64,000 nt of DNA from Bradyrhizobium canariense. GTDB lineage: Bacteria > Pseudomonadota > Alphaproteobacteria > Rhizobiales > Xanthobacteraceae. Shown here piece by piece: positions 47,790 to 56,230 of this stretch (position 1 is its first letter; every line of letters starts with the position of its first letter). The stretch is from assembly GCF_900105125.1 (NCBI RefSeq), contig NZ_LT629750.1:3596001-3660000 (forward strand). Direction: 5' to 3'. A program made the translations under genes and the position numbers. The notes beneath the pieces were generated by a model. The model was not told the origin of the DNA and did not search any database. It saw only the letters and a program-made list of their open reading frames with translations.

Positions 47790-48983
47790 CTATTCGTCTT
47801 CGAGTTCGTCTTCCTCATTGGCCTTCTGCCGACGCGACGATACTTTGCTGCCGCCCAGCGATCCCGTGACCATCGGTTCGCGCGAAGCATAGGGGTTGCG
47901 TTGCGCGGCCCGCGCAGCAACTTCCTCGCCCGACATCGCAGCCGGCTCGCAGATGATGGGCCGGTGCGCACGGCGCATCAAATCAACGTGGATGTGGTTG
48001 TAGTGATAGACGTTGGATCCGGGCGCCAGCACGGTGGTGAATTGCTGACAGGCCGCGGCCTGGATGTCGCGCAGAAAGCCCTGCTCTTCCGGCATCCCCT
48101 TCCAGCCGGTTTCCACCGCGATGCGCCGTCCGTCGGCGAGCGTGAACGCGGCGATATCAAGCGCATTGCCGAACGCGTGTTCGGAAATATGCGCGTGGGA
48201 ATTGCCATTCATGCCGCGGCAGGAATAAGCGGAAATCTGCTTGATCTCGACGACGCGCGCGCCGAACCAGCGCTGTGCTGCAGGCTGCACGGAATCGGCC
48301 AGCCAACGATCGAGCGCTGAGACGATCGGACAGGCGAGCGTCGCGGCCGGCTTGACCGCGACCGGCCCGAATGCCGCAACGGAGTTCGGCTGCGAAGGCC
48401 CGAGCCGCGGCAGGCTTTGCGCTTGCGGCAGCGCCGGAGCAACGTTGGGGCGTTCGGAATAAGGCTGGGAATAGCGATCGCGCGGCGGATAGGTCTGCGT
48501 GCTCGGATAAGGCTGCCGAGCGCCGGATGCATCTGGTGTCCCCTCGGCGGGCAGCTCGATTTCATCTTCTTCGGGAGCGACGCCGGGCGCCGACAATGAA
48601 ATCGGGCCACTGGACGGTGCACCATACGAAGGCTGCCGCGTCGATGGTTGCGGCCGCGGTGGCTGCGTGATCGGCCAGCGCGGCTGATTGCCGATGGGTG
48701 CGGGCGGCCGCAAATCATCATCGGCAAAACCGAAACTGCCGCTGCTCTCGCCGAGCGCCGCAACCTTGAGCGGGAACTCGGCGCCGCAAACACCGGGTCC
48801 TGAAATCGGGTCGATCCGGACGAGATCGGCGCTCTCTTTCACCGCGCCGGACTTCAGGCACGCGATTTCGGCCTCGGCCCGCCACGGTTCGCGTTCCTCG
48901 ACCTGAAAAAAGCCGCGACCGCAACCCGCAAGAGAGACAAGGACCAGGGAGCCGACGAGATACAAACGAACTCCGCGCGTCAT
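47790..48983 (-). CDS. Extensin-like C-terminal domain lipoprotein
   Basis: A 397-residue protein. A lipoprotein signal ends VLVSLAGC (Cys about 21). The middle (about 90-220) is rich in Pro, Ser, Gln and Tyr, like extensins. The C-terminal domain is the bacterial extensin-like fold related to LAS metallopeptidases: ACPIVSALDRWLADSV, YSCRGMNGNSHAHISEHAFG (H-x6-D context), NALDIAAFTLADGR, and YHYNHIHVDLM, which contains the H-x-H zinc pair. May act on peptidoglycan; not proven for this group. Start at 48983 or the ATG six codons earlier. Confidence 0.9.
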   Translation of the reverse strand: MTRGVRLYLVGSLVLVSLAGCGRGFFQVEEREPWRAEAEIACLKSGAVKESADLVRIDPISGPGVCGAEFPLKVAALGESSGSFGFADDDLRPPAPIGNQPRWPITQPPRPQPSTRQPSYGAPSSGPISLSAPGVAPEEDEIELPAEGTPDASGARQPYPSTQTYPPRDRYSQPYSERPNVAPALPQAQSLPRLGPSQPNSVAAFGPVAVKPAATLACPIVSALDRWLADSVQPAAQRWFGARVVEIKQISAYSCRGMNGNSHAHISEHAFGNALDIAAFTLADGRRIAVETGWKGMPEEQGFLRDIQAAACQQFTTVLAPGSNVYHYNHIHVDLMRRAHRPIICEPAAMSGEEVAARAAQRNPYASREPMVTGSLGGSKVSSRRQKANEEDELEDE

Positions 48984-49112
48984 CCGCGCAACTTCAACCA
49001 ATTTATTTAAGGACTCTTCAACGACTTGATTTCACGACTCTTTAACCACGTTGCCGATGGCGCGATGCGGCCGCCGGTTCCGATGGAACAGCGCTGCTGA
49101 CTTTTTTCGGTG

Positions 49113-49137
49113 GGAACGGATCGCCACCTCCAGCGTT
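49113..49137 (+). promoter_or_regulatory. EcfG-type general stress promoter
   Basis: GGAAC at 49113-49117, 16 bases, then CGTT at 49134-49137. This matches the sigma-EcfG consensus of alphaproteobacteria (GGAAC-N16/17-CGTT). Predicted start of transcription is about 49143, giving a leader of about 30 bases to the small gene at 49172. Confidence 0.7.
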
Positions 49138-49171
49138 AAGCGGGCAGCGACGTGAACCAGGGAGGTTTCCT

Positions 49172-49255
49172 GTGACTTTCGTCGGCAAACTGAGCGTTGT
49201 GACCGCCTATATTGCCTTCGCGTTCGTGGGCGCGATCGTGCTCGGCATCATCTAG
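49172..49255 (+). CDS. 27-residue single-span membrane peptide
   Basis: Encodes MTFVGKLSVVTAYIAFAFVG followed by AIVLGII. After four residues and one Lys it is a single hydrophobic helix. GGAGG at 49161-49165 precedes the GTG start by six bases. It has a stress-type promoter upstream (49113-49137) and a textbook terminator downstream (49284-49319), so it forms a complete monocistronic unit of about 180 bases. I recall near-identical peptides as unannotated or hypothetical genes in bradyrhizobia, but cannot verify here. Function unknown; small membrane peptides of this kind often tune a larger membrane protein. Confidence 0.75.
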   Translation: MTFVGKLSVVTAYIAFAFVGAIVLGII

Positions 49256-49283
49256 CGCGTCAGCACGCCCAGAATTTCTTCCC

Positions 49284-49319
49284 CCGGCGGTCTGGTTCAT
49301 CCCAGCCGCCGGTTTTTTT
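49284..49319 (+). terminator. Rho-independent terminator of the small membrane peptide gene
   Basis: Stem CCGGCGG (49284-49290) / CCGCCGG (49306-49312), 15-base loop, then seven T residues (49313-49319). It lies 28 bases after the stop codon and just before the 3' end of the convergent DUF2147 gene. Confidence 0.9.
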
Positions 49320-49329
49320 ATCTTCGCCG

Positions 49330-50250
49330 TTACGACCGCGGCTCCGGCAATGTCTGCCGCGACGAAATCAGTTTCGCTGTCTTGACGTCGATCCGGCCCC
49401 AGTCGTTGCCGGAACACCAGAACTTGCCGATCGCGCAGGCCTCGACCCGAAGCAAATTCGGTCCCTTCATGGCGATCGTTCCATAATAGGTATTGCCGCT
49501 GTCGCGGCTATAGACATTGCCGGACCATTCGGACGCCGATTTCGGCTTCATGTCGATCAGCACGGTATCGCCCTTGTTGCTCGACGATAGATCGAGCACA
49601 TATCCGCACAGCGACTGACCGCAGCGCTCGATACGCACCGTGCCTTTTTTTCCTTCGGTCTGCCAATCACCGAGCGGGGTATCGGCTGGCTCATCTTCCA
49701 CTTGCTGGGAAGCCTTGATGATGTGTGGCATAGCCGCCGGTATCGGCGGCGTCACTTCGGCTGGACGCTCCACGACCTGTTGAACTGGCTGAGTCGGCTG
49801 CGGCGGCGATGCGGGCACGATCTTCACCGGCTCGATCGGCGGTGGTGGTTCAACCTGCAACGGCTGAATTGGCGGTGGCTGAATCTGCGGCTCCGGCTGC
49901 GGCGGCGCGACGACCGGCTGTATCGCGGGAGCGGCCGGTCGAGCCGGTGGGGGCGGTGCGGCGCAGATGACGGGTTGAACCGGCGGCTTGCTGGCGGGCG
50001 AAACGGTTGAAACCGGCGTTGGCGCAGGCGGTGTCCTCGCAGCAACGGTGCCGCCATCATCATAGCGCTCACGCGCTCTGCGGGTTTGGTAGATTCCTGG
50101 AATCGATACCGAGACGCACGACAGCGAATTGCAATGGTGCTGTGCTTCGATGTGGATCCTGTGTCCACCGACCACGAACGAAATCGAATCGGCGGCGTAG
50201 ACCGGTGAACCGAGCATCATCAGCACGGCGAAAAAACAGGATCGTTTCAT
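49330..50250 (-). CDS. DUF2147-domain envelope protein, proline-rich linker
   Basis: A 306-residue exported protein. Signal peptide MKRSCFFAVLMMLGSPVYAA; a short N-terminal module with GGHRIHIEAQHHCNSLSC (about 28-45); a long Pro/Gln/Val-rich linker (about 75-190); and a C-terminal DUF2147 domain starting GDWQTEGKKGTVRIERCG, with CGYVLDLSS and TIAMKGPNLLRVEAC. Start at ATG 50250 with GGAG eight bases before it. It is divergent from a paralogue at 50425 that has the same three-part plan. Role unknown; DUF2147 is a lipocalin-like beta-barrel fold by family description. Confidence 0.88.
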   Translation of the reverse strand: MKRSCFFAVLMMLGSPVYAADSISFVVGGHRIHIEAQHHCNSLSCVSVSIPGIYQTRRARERYDDGGTVAARTPPAPTPVSTVSPASKPPVQPVICAAPPPPARPAAPAIQPVVAPPQPEPQIQPPPIQPLQVEPPPPIEPVKIVPASPPQPTQPVQQVVERPAEVTPPIPAAMPHIIKASQQVEDEPADTPLGDWQTEGKKGTVRIERCGQSLCGYVLDLSSSNKGDTVLIDMKPKSASEWSGNVYSRDSGNTYYGTIAMKGPNLLRVEACAIGKFWCSGNDWGRIDVKTAKLISSRQTLPEPRS

Positions 50251-50424
50251 CGGAGCCTCCCAGCATGCCCGAGAAACTAGGCGTGAGAGGCAGCTTCTGG
50301 ATGTGATTTGGGTCACCCCGAATCCAACAGCGCGCATGTCCATTATCTTGTGATGCGCATCACAGAAGCTGACGTCGGCCGCGCGTAGGTTCCGCGCGAG
50401 TTCACAAGCCACCCGGAGGCTCAC

Positions 50425-51177
50425 ATGAAAAAATTCTACGTTGTCGCCGCGCTGCTGATGGCCAGCACCGCCGCCCATGCCGGCAATTCGGTTTCCTTCG
50501 AGATCCAGGGACACAAGATCCATATCGAGGCGCCGCGGAATTGCGACTCGCTGTCGTGCATCCAGATCTCGTCCCCCGGCCTCTCCGGCTCCGGCTTCAA
50601 TCTAAAAGGACTAAAGGGCTTCAACAACGACGACGATAACGATGTCGCCGACAACTCAAATCCGCCGCCCGCGCAGAACCCAGTCCCCGCGCCGGTCGCT
50701 CAGGCGCCGGCGCCTCAGCCGGCAGCACCCGTCGCAAACAACGCCCCGCCCGCTCCGGCGACGGTGGCAACGAATGCTCCGGCTGCTTCAGCTCCCGTTG
50801 TTACCAATGTTGCACCGGCGGCTCCCGCTGTTGTCGCAACCGCGACCGCCGCGCCGGCACCGGCCTCTGTCGCCGCTGCACCCGCTCCGGCGCCGACCAC
50901 GCCGATCGGCCTCTGGGCCACGGAAGAAAACAAGGGCAACGTTCGCATCGAGCCGTGCGGACCAAATCTGTGCGGATATGCCGAGAACACCGGTGAGAAG
51001 ATCCTGATCAGCATGAAGCCGTCAGGCGCCAAATGGACCGGTCAGATTCACGATCCCGACAGCGGCAGCGACTATGACTCCACGATCGCGATGAAGGGCG
51101 CCAACGCCCTGAAGGTTCAGGGTTGCGCCTTCGGCGGCGTGTTCTGCGGCGGCCAGACCTGGAAGCGCATCAGCTAA
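50425..51177 (+). CDS. DUF2147-domain envelope protein, alanine/proline-rich linker
   Basis: A 250-residue paralogue of the divergent gene at 49330-50250. Signal peptide MKKFYVVAALLMASTAAHAG, N-terminal module GHKIHIEAPRNCDSLSC (about 29-45), Ala/Pro/Val-rich linker (about 80-165), and DUF2147 beginning GLWATEENKGNVRIEPCG with CGYAENTGEKILISMKPSG. The Cys spacing of both modules is conserved with the paralogue, so they may form disulfides in the periplasm. Start at ATG 50425 with GGAGG ten bases upstream. A nested hairpin follows the stop. Confidence 0.88.
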   Translation: MKKFYVVAALLMASTAAHAGNSVSFEIQGHKIHIEAPRNCDSLSCIQISSPGLSGSGFNLKGLKGFNNDDDNDVADNSNPPPAQNPVPAPVAQAPAPQPAAPVANNAPPAPATVATNAPAASAPVVTNVAPAAPAVVATATAAPAPASVAAAPAPAPTTPIGLWATEENKGNVRIEPCGPNLCGYAENTGEKILISMKPSGAKWTGQIHDPDSGSDYDSTIAMKGANALKVQGCAFGGVFCGGQTWKRIS

Positions 51178-51180
51178 AAC

Positions 51181-51251
51181 CAAAGCGATCGCCTGTCCGA
51201 AAGCAAAGCGCTGCGTTCCGTTAATCCGGAACGCAGCGCTTGATCGCTTTG
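51181..51251 (+). terminator. Nested perfect hairpin after the DUF2147 gene
   Basis: Inner stem AAGCGCTGCGTTCCG / CGGAACGCAGCGCTT (15 bp, six-base loop) inside an outer stem CAAAGCGATC / GATCGCTTTG (10 bp). Starts four bases after the stop codon. The outer arm ends in CGCTTTGTCC, a weak T-tract. Confidence 0.75.
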
Positions 51252-51456
51252 TCCTGACGTGACACCAATATGGCGTTTTCAAGCAAAGTGTACCGGTTCG
51301 CGCGAGGAAAACGCATCAAGGCAAAAACAGAGTCTGTCTGGTTCTGGTTCAATCAGAACCGGTTAGACTCCGGCGCATTCATCTGACGTTCAGCCGCACA
51401 AGGCTGAACTCCCGCAAATTTCTTGTTCGCTATTCCATTGGGCCAGGGGCTTTATC

Positions 51457-52614
51457 GTGACGCAGCGCCGATTCATCTCCGCAATCTGGCTCATTACCTG
51501 TTTGACGTTAGACGGAGCGGCGAATGGTTTCGCAGCGCCGCAGATCGACAGCGGAGGCGGCGTATCGAGCGCACAGAGCGATCTCGTACAACTCGCGCAG
51601 GCGCAACCGGCGCCAGCGCCGCAAACCCCTGCGGCTCCCGCCGCAGCCGCGCCCTCACCGGCTGCGACAGCGGCGGCAGATGAGCCGATCGGAAACGTGG
51701 CGACGTTGACAGGCAATGCGACCGTCACCCGCAACAATGCGGCAACGCCGCTCAAGGTGCAGGACGACATTTTCCAGAACGATGTGCTGCAGACATCGGC
51801 GAATTCCACGCTCGGCGTCACCTTCAATGATGCGACCACGTTCAACCTCACCGCCAGCGCGCGCATTACCGTCGATCATTATGTGTATGAGGACGGCGGC
51901 AAGCAGAACGCCGCATTGTTCGACATCGTCAAGGGCACCGTGGCCTTTGCCGCGGCTTCCGTCGCCAAAACCGGCGACATGAGAATAGCGACGCCGACCG
52001 CAACGCTCGGCATTCGCGGCACCACCGGGCTGGTCGAGGTGCCGGAAGGCGCGGCCGCCAACAATGCGAACAATGTCGCGATCAAGCTTTATCCCGACGC
52101 CGACGGCAGGGTCGGACAGATCGAGATCAGCGACCGCTCCGGTGCGCGGCTCGGCTCGCTGACGCAAGGCGCCAGCGGCTTTACGATCCGGCCCGGCGCC
52201 GGTGGACGTTTCAGCGCGGTGCCGCTGGCGATTTCGCCGCAGCAGGCGCTGCGCGACCAGGGCATCGTGCGCCAGGTCCATGCGGCGCAGAACGTCGGTC
52301 GTCAGATCGTCAGCCAGCAGCGCGCATTGCGGCAAGCCAATCCCAACCGGAATAATCTGCGCAACAATCCCGCGCGTCAGCCCGGCTTGCAGCGGCAGAA
52401 CGGTCAGCCGCAACGGCAAGGTCTGCCGCGCGAACCGGGCGTACAGAACCGTCCGGGACAAGTGCCACCACCGGCGGGCGTGCAACGGCCGCCGAACGCT
52501 CCCGGTGTGCAGCAGCGGCAGCCGAATGCGCCCGGCGTACAGCGGCCCGGATTGCAAAACAGGCCCGCATTGCAGCGGCGGCCGCCGCCCAAGGAAAAGA
52601 AGGAAAGGCGGTAG
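51457..52614 (+). CDS. FecR-domain exported protein with repetitive tail
   Basis: A 385-residue protein. Signal peptide (about 1-27) then an Ala/Pro-rich spacer; FecR domain at about 85-190: NVATLTGNATVTRNNAATPL, DIFQNDVLQTSANSTLGVTF, and TPTATLGIRGTTGLVEVPEG. This stand-alone periplasmic FecR type is not the transmembrane anti-sigma kind. The last 130 residues are rich in Gln, Arg, Asn and Pro, with repeated NAPGVQ/RPGLQNRP units. Start is GTG at 51457 with AGGGG upstream. Role unknown; surface or matrix binding is speculation. Confidence 0.85.
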   Translation: MTQRRFISAIWLITCLTLDGAANGFAAPQIDSGGGVSSAQSDLVQLAQAQPAPAPQTPAAPAAAAPSPAATAAADEPIGNVATLTGNATVTRNNAATPLKVQDDIFQNDVLQTSANSTLGVTFNDATTFNLTASARITVDHYVYEDGGKQNAALFDIVKGTVAFAAASVAKTGDMRIATPTATLGIRGTTGLVEVPEGAAANNANNVAIKLYPDADGRVGQIEISDRSGARLGSLTQGASGFTIRPGAGGRFSAVPLAISPQQALRDQGIVRQVHAAQNVGRQIVSQQRALRQANPNRNNLRNNPARQPGLQRQNGQPQRQGLPREPGVQNRPGQVPPPAGVQRPPNAPGVQQRQPNAPGVQRPGLQNRPALQRRPPPKEKKERR

Positions 52615-52629
52615 CGCGACTCCCTTTTC

Positions 52630-52730
52630 GTCATGGCCGGGCTCGTCCCGGCCATCCACGCCTTGCATTGCGCCAAAGACGTCGATGCCTGACAGCGCAG
52701 ACAAGGCAGACCACTAAGGCCGGGCATGAC
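52630..52730. repeat. GTCATGGCCGGG-type repeat
   Basis: Starts GTCATGGCCGGGCTCGTCCC and ends GGCCGGGCATGAC, with internal dyad GGCCGGGCTCGTCCCGGCC. It is a third repeat family, common in bradyrhizobial intergenic regions, between the FecR-domain and Nudix genes. Confidence 0.7.
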
Positions 52731-52792
52731 GAGCTTGATCGCCACGGTCGAAAAAGGATTTCGTATCAGCGCCCGTTAGGTGTCCTCGCGGA

Positions 52793-53569
52793 TCAGGCCG
52801 CGCGCCCCAGCCAATCCCGCATCTTCTGCACCAGGCTCTTGCGCGCAGGTTCAGTCGGACTTGGCCCATCGCTCTCCGTCGATCCCGATGTCGTAACGGG
52901 CAATGTGGCTTTTGGCTCGGCCTGTTCCGGTAGGAGCTCTGCTTCGATCGCATCAACCGGCGTTTCGGCTTCCACCGCCTCGTCCGTAACCAATGCGACT
53001 TCCTCTGGCGCGGGCACCGGGGAATCGGGTAGCGGCGCGGCCGGTACCGGTTCGGAAATCAAAGGCGGCGGCGGTGCTGTGCGGCGAGCGCGGCGCTTCT
53101 CGGGCATAGGCGGCTTTGCCTTCGGCCGCGACGCCGCCTTGGCAAGTGCGGCAGCTTCAAGCGCGATCGGCCCCACATTGGCGAGGAAGGCTCGCTCATA
53201 TCCGCGCGAGAGCCGCTCGACCGCAGCCTCAAGCGGCAGCCAGTCGACGGCCCGCACGTCATGCATCAGTTCGTGAACCGGCTCGCTGCCAGCTTCCATG
53301 CGCCAGTAGTGAACAACCTTCGACCTGCCGCCGGCCTCGTAGGCGAGAGTCCCCAGAAATTCGTGCACGCAGACATCATGGCCGGTTTCTTCCAGCACTT
53401 CGCGCTTGGCGGCGGCGCGCGGCGTCTCGCCGTCATCGAGCTTGCCCTTGGGCAGCACCCATTCATTACGCTTGCGCAGGCGCACCACCGCGATCAGCGG
53501 AGTTCGCTCCTGCCGCAGCACAATGCCTCCTGCTGCCAGAACAGGCGTTCGCGCCATCCCTTGTCCCAT
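52793..53569 (-). CDS. Nudix hydrolase with extended C-terminus
   Basis: A 258-residue protein. The first 135 residues form the Nudix domain, with box GKLDDGETPRAAAKREVLEE followed by TG (GX5EX7REUXEEXGU complete). Nudix enzymes cleave nucleoside diphosphates linked to other groups; the substrate, possibly a nucleotide polyphosphate or diphosphoinositol-like compound, is not determinable. The remaining 120 residues are Pro/Ala/Glu-rich and probably disordered, ending in a basic helix KSLVQKMRDWLGRAA. Start at 53569 or the ATG at 53557. Confidence 0.88.
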   Translation of the reverse strand: MGQGMARTPVLAAGGIVLRQERTPLIAVVRLRKRNEWVLPKGKLDDGETPRAAAKREVLEETGHDVCVHEFLGTLAYEAGGRSKVVHYWRMEAGSEPVHELMHDVRAVDWLPLEAAVERLSRGYERAFLANVGPIALEAAALAKAASRPKAKPPMPEKRRARRTAPPPPLISEPVPAAPLPDSPVPAPEEVALVTDEAVEAETPVDAIEAELLPEQAEPKATLPVTTSGSTESDGPSPTEPARKSLVQKMRDWLGRAA

Positions 53570-53630
53570 GTTTGCGATTTCGAATCGGATTCGAACATAA
53601 ATATATAAGGACGCGTGGCGACAACGCCAG

Positions 53631-54536
53631 TTATGCGGGCGATTTTCGCATCAGGGGCTCTCCGGCACGAATGCGTGCCGAGTCCGACACGTTGTCACAA
53701 AACTCGAAATGATCCGGCGCGAGCACGATGATGGTCGATCCATGCTCGAACCAGCCGAGTTCGTCGCCCTTGCGGACATCGGCATCGCAAGAAAACACCG
53801 TTGGCCCCCTGGTCTGAGCATTGAGCAGCCTGTCGAGAAAATGCAGTTGGATGCTCGCCACCAGGATGGCCGCTACCGGCACCAGCGTCAGCGCCTCTCC
53901 GGTCGCAAGCCTGGTCTGAAGCACCGCCCGCTCATTCTTGCAGAACAATCGCTCGATCCGTTTGAGCGTGACCGGATTGACGTTCCAGGTATCGCCGTGA
54001 ATGAACGTCACCCGCTCGATCCGGCAGTCATAGGGCGCATGAAAGCGGTGATACATGCTCGAGGTCAGCCGCAAGGTGATGAAGCGCCCGTTGCGGTGCG
54101 CCTCGACCAAAGCGGGATCGCCGAGCAGATCGAGCAGCGAGTAAGGCGCGCCCTTGATCTGAAACAATTCGGTGTCGGCGATCTTGCCGAAGGCGCCGAT
54201 GATGGCATCGCAGGGGCTGGCCACGATCGAGGCGTCCGGGTCGTACGGGCGCAGGCCGGGGCGCAGTTCGCGCGTGAAACAATCATGCAGGCTCTTGAAA
54301 TCCGTCTTGCGCGCTTCGGACAGATCGAGATCGGAAAACAGCCGCCAGCAGGCGATCGACAGGTCACGGATCAGCGGCTGCTCGATCTTGCTGAACCAGC
54401 CGATGAAGCGCGTCAGCGCCGCGCGCGGGATGCGGTTGGTCAGCAGAAAGTTGAGGTTTTCCTGCTGCGTCAGCGAAGAAATCAGGCGCTTGATTGTCAT
54501 GAATCTGTCAGCAGGTGACGCTAGCGCTGGTGGCAT
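53631..54536 (-). CDS. psd: Phosphatidylserine decarboxylase
   Basis: Pyruvoyl enzyme of the inner membrane that turns phosphatidylserine into phosphatidylethanolamine. Motifs: VASPCDAIIGAFG, SSMYHRFHAPYDCRIERVTF (catalytic His), WNVNPVTL, and the self-cleavage site HGST in WFEHGSTIIVLAP, whose Ser becomes the pyruvoyl group. Start chosen at ATG 54536 because AAAGGG lies about eight bases upstream; ATG at 54500 (TIKRLISSLTQQENLNF) is a good alternative and fits the usual N-terminus. About 301 residues. Divergent from the aminotransferase gene with no intergenic space. Confidence 0.93.
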   Translation of the reverse strand: MPPALASPADRFMTIKRLISSLTQQENLNFLLTNRIPRAALTRFIGWFSKIEQPLIRDLSIACWRLFSDLDLSEARKTDFKSLHDCFTRELRPGLRPYDPDASIVASPCDAIIGAFGKIADTELFQIKGAPYSLLDLLGDPALVEAHRNGRFITLRLTSSMYHRFHAPYDCRIERVTFIHGDTWNVNPVTLKRIERLFCKNERAVLQTRLATGEALTLVPVAAILVASIQLHFLDRLLNAQTRGPTVFSCDADVRKGDELGWFEHGSTIIVLAPDHFEFCDNVSDSARIRAGEPLMRKSPA

Positions 54537-56199
54537 GGATTCGCCCTTTCCGATTCTGTCTCTGTCCACCGCTGCGGTAGCTGGCGCCGCGGCCGTCTTC
54601 CCCAAATTGCAGGCGCGGCTGGCGCTGTCGCGGGCCAAGCACCGATCGTTGACGGGACATTCCAAGATATCGCGCCTGGTCGCGCGCATGCTCCCGTTCT
54701 ACGAATTCGACATCAATGATTTCTTCCGTTCCGACGGCGCACCCGCAACGGTTGGCACCCAGCGCCAGGACGCCTTCTTCCGGCTCGCCGGGCTCTACCA
54801 GGAGCGCTTCGCCAAAGGCCGGCAGCTGACCGCGGAAGCCGCGGGTCGAATCTCCGACCTGCAATTCACCGAAGCCTACCGGGTGCCGTTCCAGTACAGC
54901 CGGCTGGTCCGCGAGCATCTGGGAACCGGCGCCTTCATGGAATCGTCGGCCGGCGTCACCGTCACCGATCTCGACGGCAACACTTTCTACGACCTGACCG
55001 GTTCGTATGGCGTCAATATCTTCGGCAACGACTTCTACAAGGAGTGCATCGCCAACGCCGAGACGCGCGCGCATGCGCTTGGCCCGGTGCTCGGCCCCTA
55101 TCATCCCATCATCGTCGAAAATGTCCGGCGATTGTGCGAGATTTCGGGACTCGATGAAGTCTCGTTCCACATGTCCGGCACCGAAGCGGTGATGCAGGCG
55201 GTGCGGCTGGCGCGCTATCACACCCGCCGCTCCCATCTCGTCCGCTTCGCCGGCGCCTATCACGGCTGGTGGGGCGACGTGCAGCCCGGCGTCGGCAATC
55301 CGGTTTCGCCGCACGAGACCTACACCCTGGCCGACATGTCGGAGCGAACACTCCATGTCCTGAAAACGCGCAACGACATTGCCTGCGTGCTGGTCAATCC
55401 GCTGCAGGCGCTGCATCCCAACGCCAATGCGCCCGGCGATTCCGCACTCGTCGACAGCTCGCGCGCCAGCCGTTACGACCGCGCCGCTTATGGCGAATGG
55501 CTCAAATCGCTGCGGCAGATCTGCACCGAGCGAAATATTGTCCTGATCTTCGACGAGGTATTTGTCGGCTTCCGGCTCGCGCCCGGCGGCGCACAGGAAT
55601 ATTTCGGCGTGCATGCCGACATGGTGACCTACGGCAAAAGCCTCGCGGGGGGACTGCCGGTCGGCGTGGTCTGCGGACGGAAGGATCTGATGCGGCGGTT
55701 TCGCGACGATCGTCCCGCCGATGTCTGTTTTGCGCGCGGCACATTCAATTCGCATCCCTACGTCATGATGGCGATGGACGAATTCCTCAACCGGCTCGAC
55801 GATCCCGCGTTCCGTACGGTCTACGATGGACTCGACGACACCTGGGATCAACGGGCGCGACAGTTGAACGAGATGATGGCGGCGCAGGATCTGCCCGTCC
55901 GCTTCAGCAATCTTTCGTCGATCTGGATGGTCCATTACACCGAGCCGTCGCGCTACAATTGGATGCTTCAATATTACTTGCGGGCGGAGCTGCTGGCGCT
56001 GAGCTGGGTCGGAACCGGCCGCCTGATCTTCAGCCTGAACTATACAGATGCCGATTTTGCCGAAGTCGCGAGCCGCTTCGTCACCGCGGCCACCAAGATG
56101 AAGCAGGATGGCTGGTGGTGGCGCGATGCTTCACTTACCAACAAGAACATCCGCCGGCGGATTCTCCGGGAGATGGTGATGCGAAGACGGCCGCGGTGA
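54535..56199 (+). CDS. Class III aminotransferase with N-terminal hydrophobic extension
   Basis: A PLP enzyme similar to glutamate-1-semialdehyde aminomutases and other class III aminotransferases. Motifs: EVSFHMSGTEAVMQAVRLAR, VRFAGAYHGWWGDVQ, ERNIVLIFDEVFVGFR (Asp that binds the PLP ring nitrogen), and MVTYGKSLAGGLPVGVVCGR with the Schiff-base Lys. Unlike soluble relatives it carries about 150 extra N-terminal residues with a hydrophobic stretch. Start at ATG 54535 or 54499. It shares its start region with psd, so a lipid- or envelope-linked amine is a reasonable guess; the substrate is unknown. Confidence 0.88.
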   Translation: MDSPFPILSLSTAAVAGAAAVFPKLQARLALSRAKHRSLTGHSKISRLVARMLPFYEFDINDFFRSDGAPATVGTQRQDAFFRLAGLYQERFAKGRQLTAEAAGRISDLQFTEAYRVPFQYSRLVREHLGTGAFMESSAGVTVTDLDGNTFYDLTGSYGVNIFGNDFYKECIANAETRAHALGPVLGPYHPIIVENVRRLCEISGLDEVSFHMSGTEAVMQAVRLARYHTRRSHLVRFAGAYHGWWGDVQPGVGNPVSPHETYTLADMSERTLHVLKTRNDIACVLVNPLQALHPNANAPGDSALVDSSRASRYDRAAYGEWLKSLRQICTERNIVLIFDEVFVGFRLAPGGAQEYFGVHADMVTYGKSLAGGLPVGVVCGRKDLMRRFRDDRPADVCFARGTFNSHPYVMMAMDEFLNRLDDPAFRTVYDGLDDTWDQRARQLNEMMAAQDLPVRFSNLSSIWMVHYTEPSRYNWMLQYYLRAELLALSWVGTGRLIFSLNYTDADFAEVASRFVTAATKMKQDGWWWRDASLTNKNIRRRILREMVMRRRPR

Positions 56200-56230
56200 A
56201 TCCGCGGCCGCCTTCTCGCTCAACTAAGTC

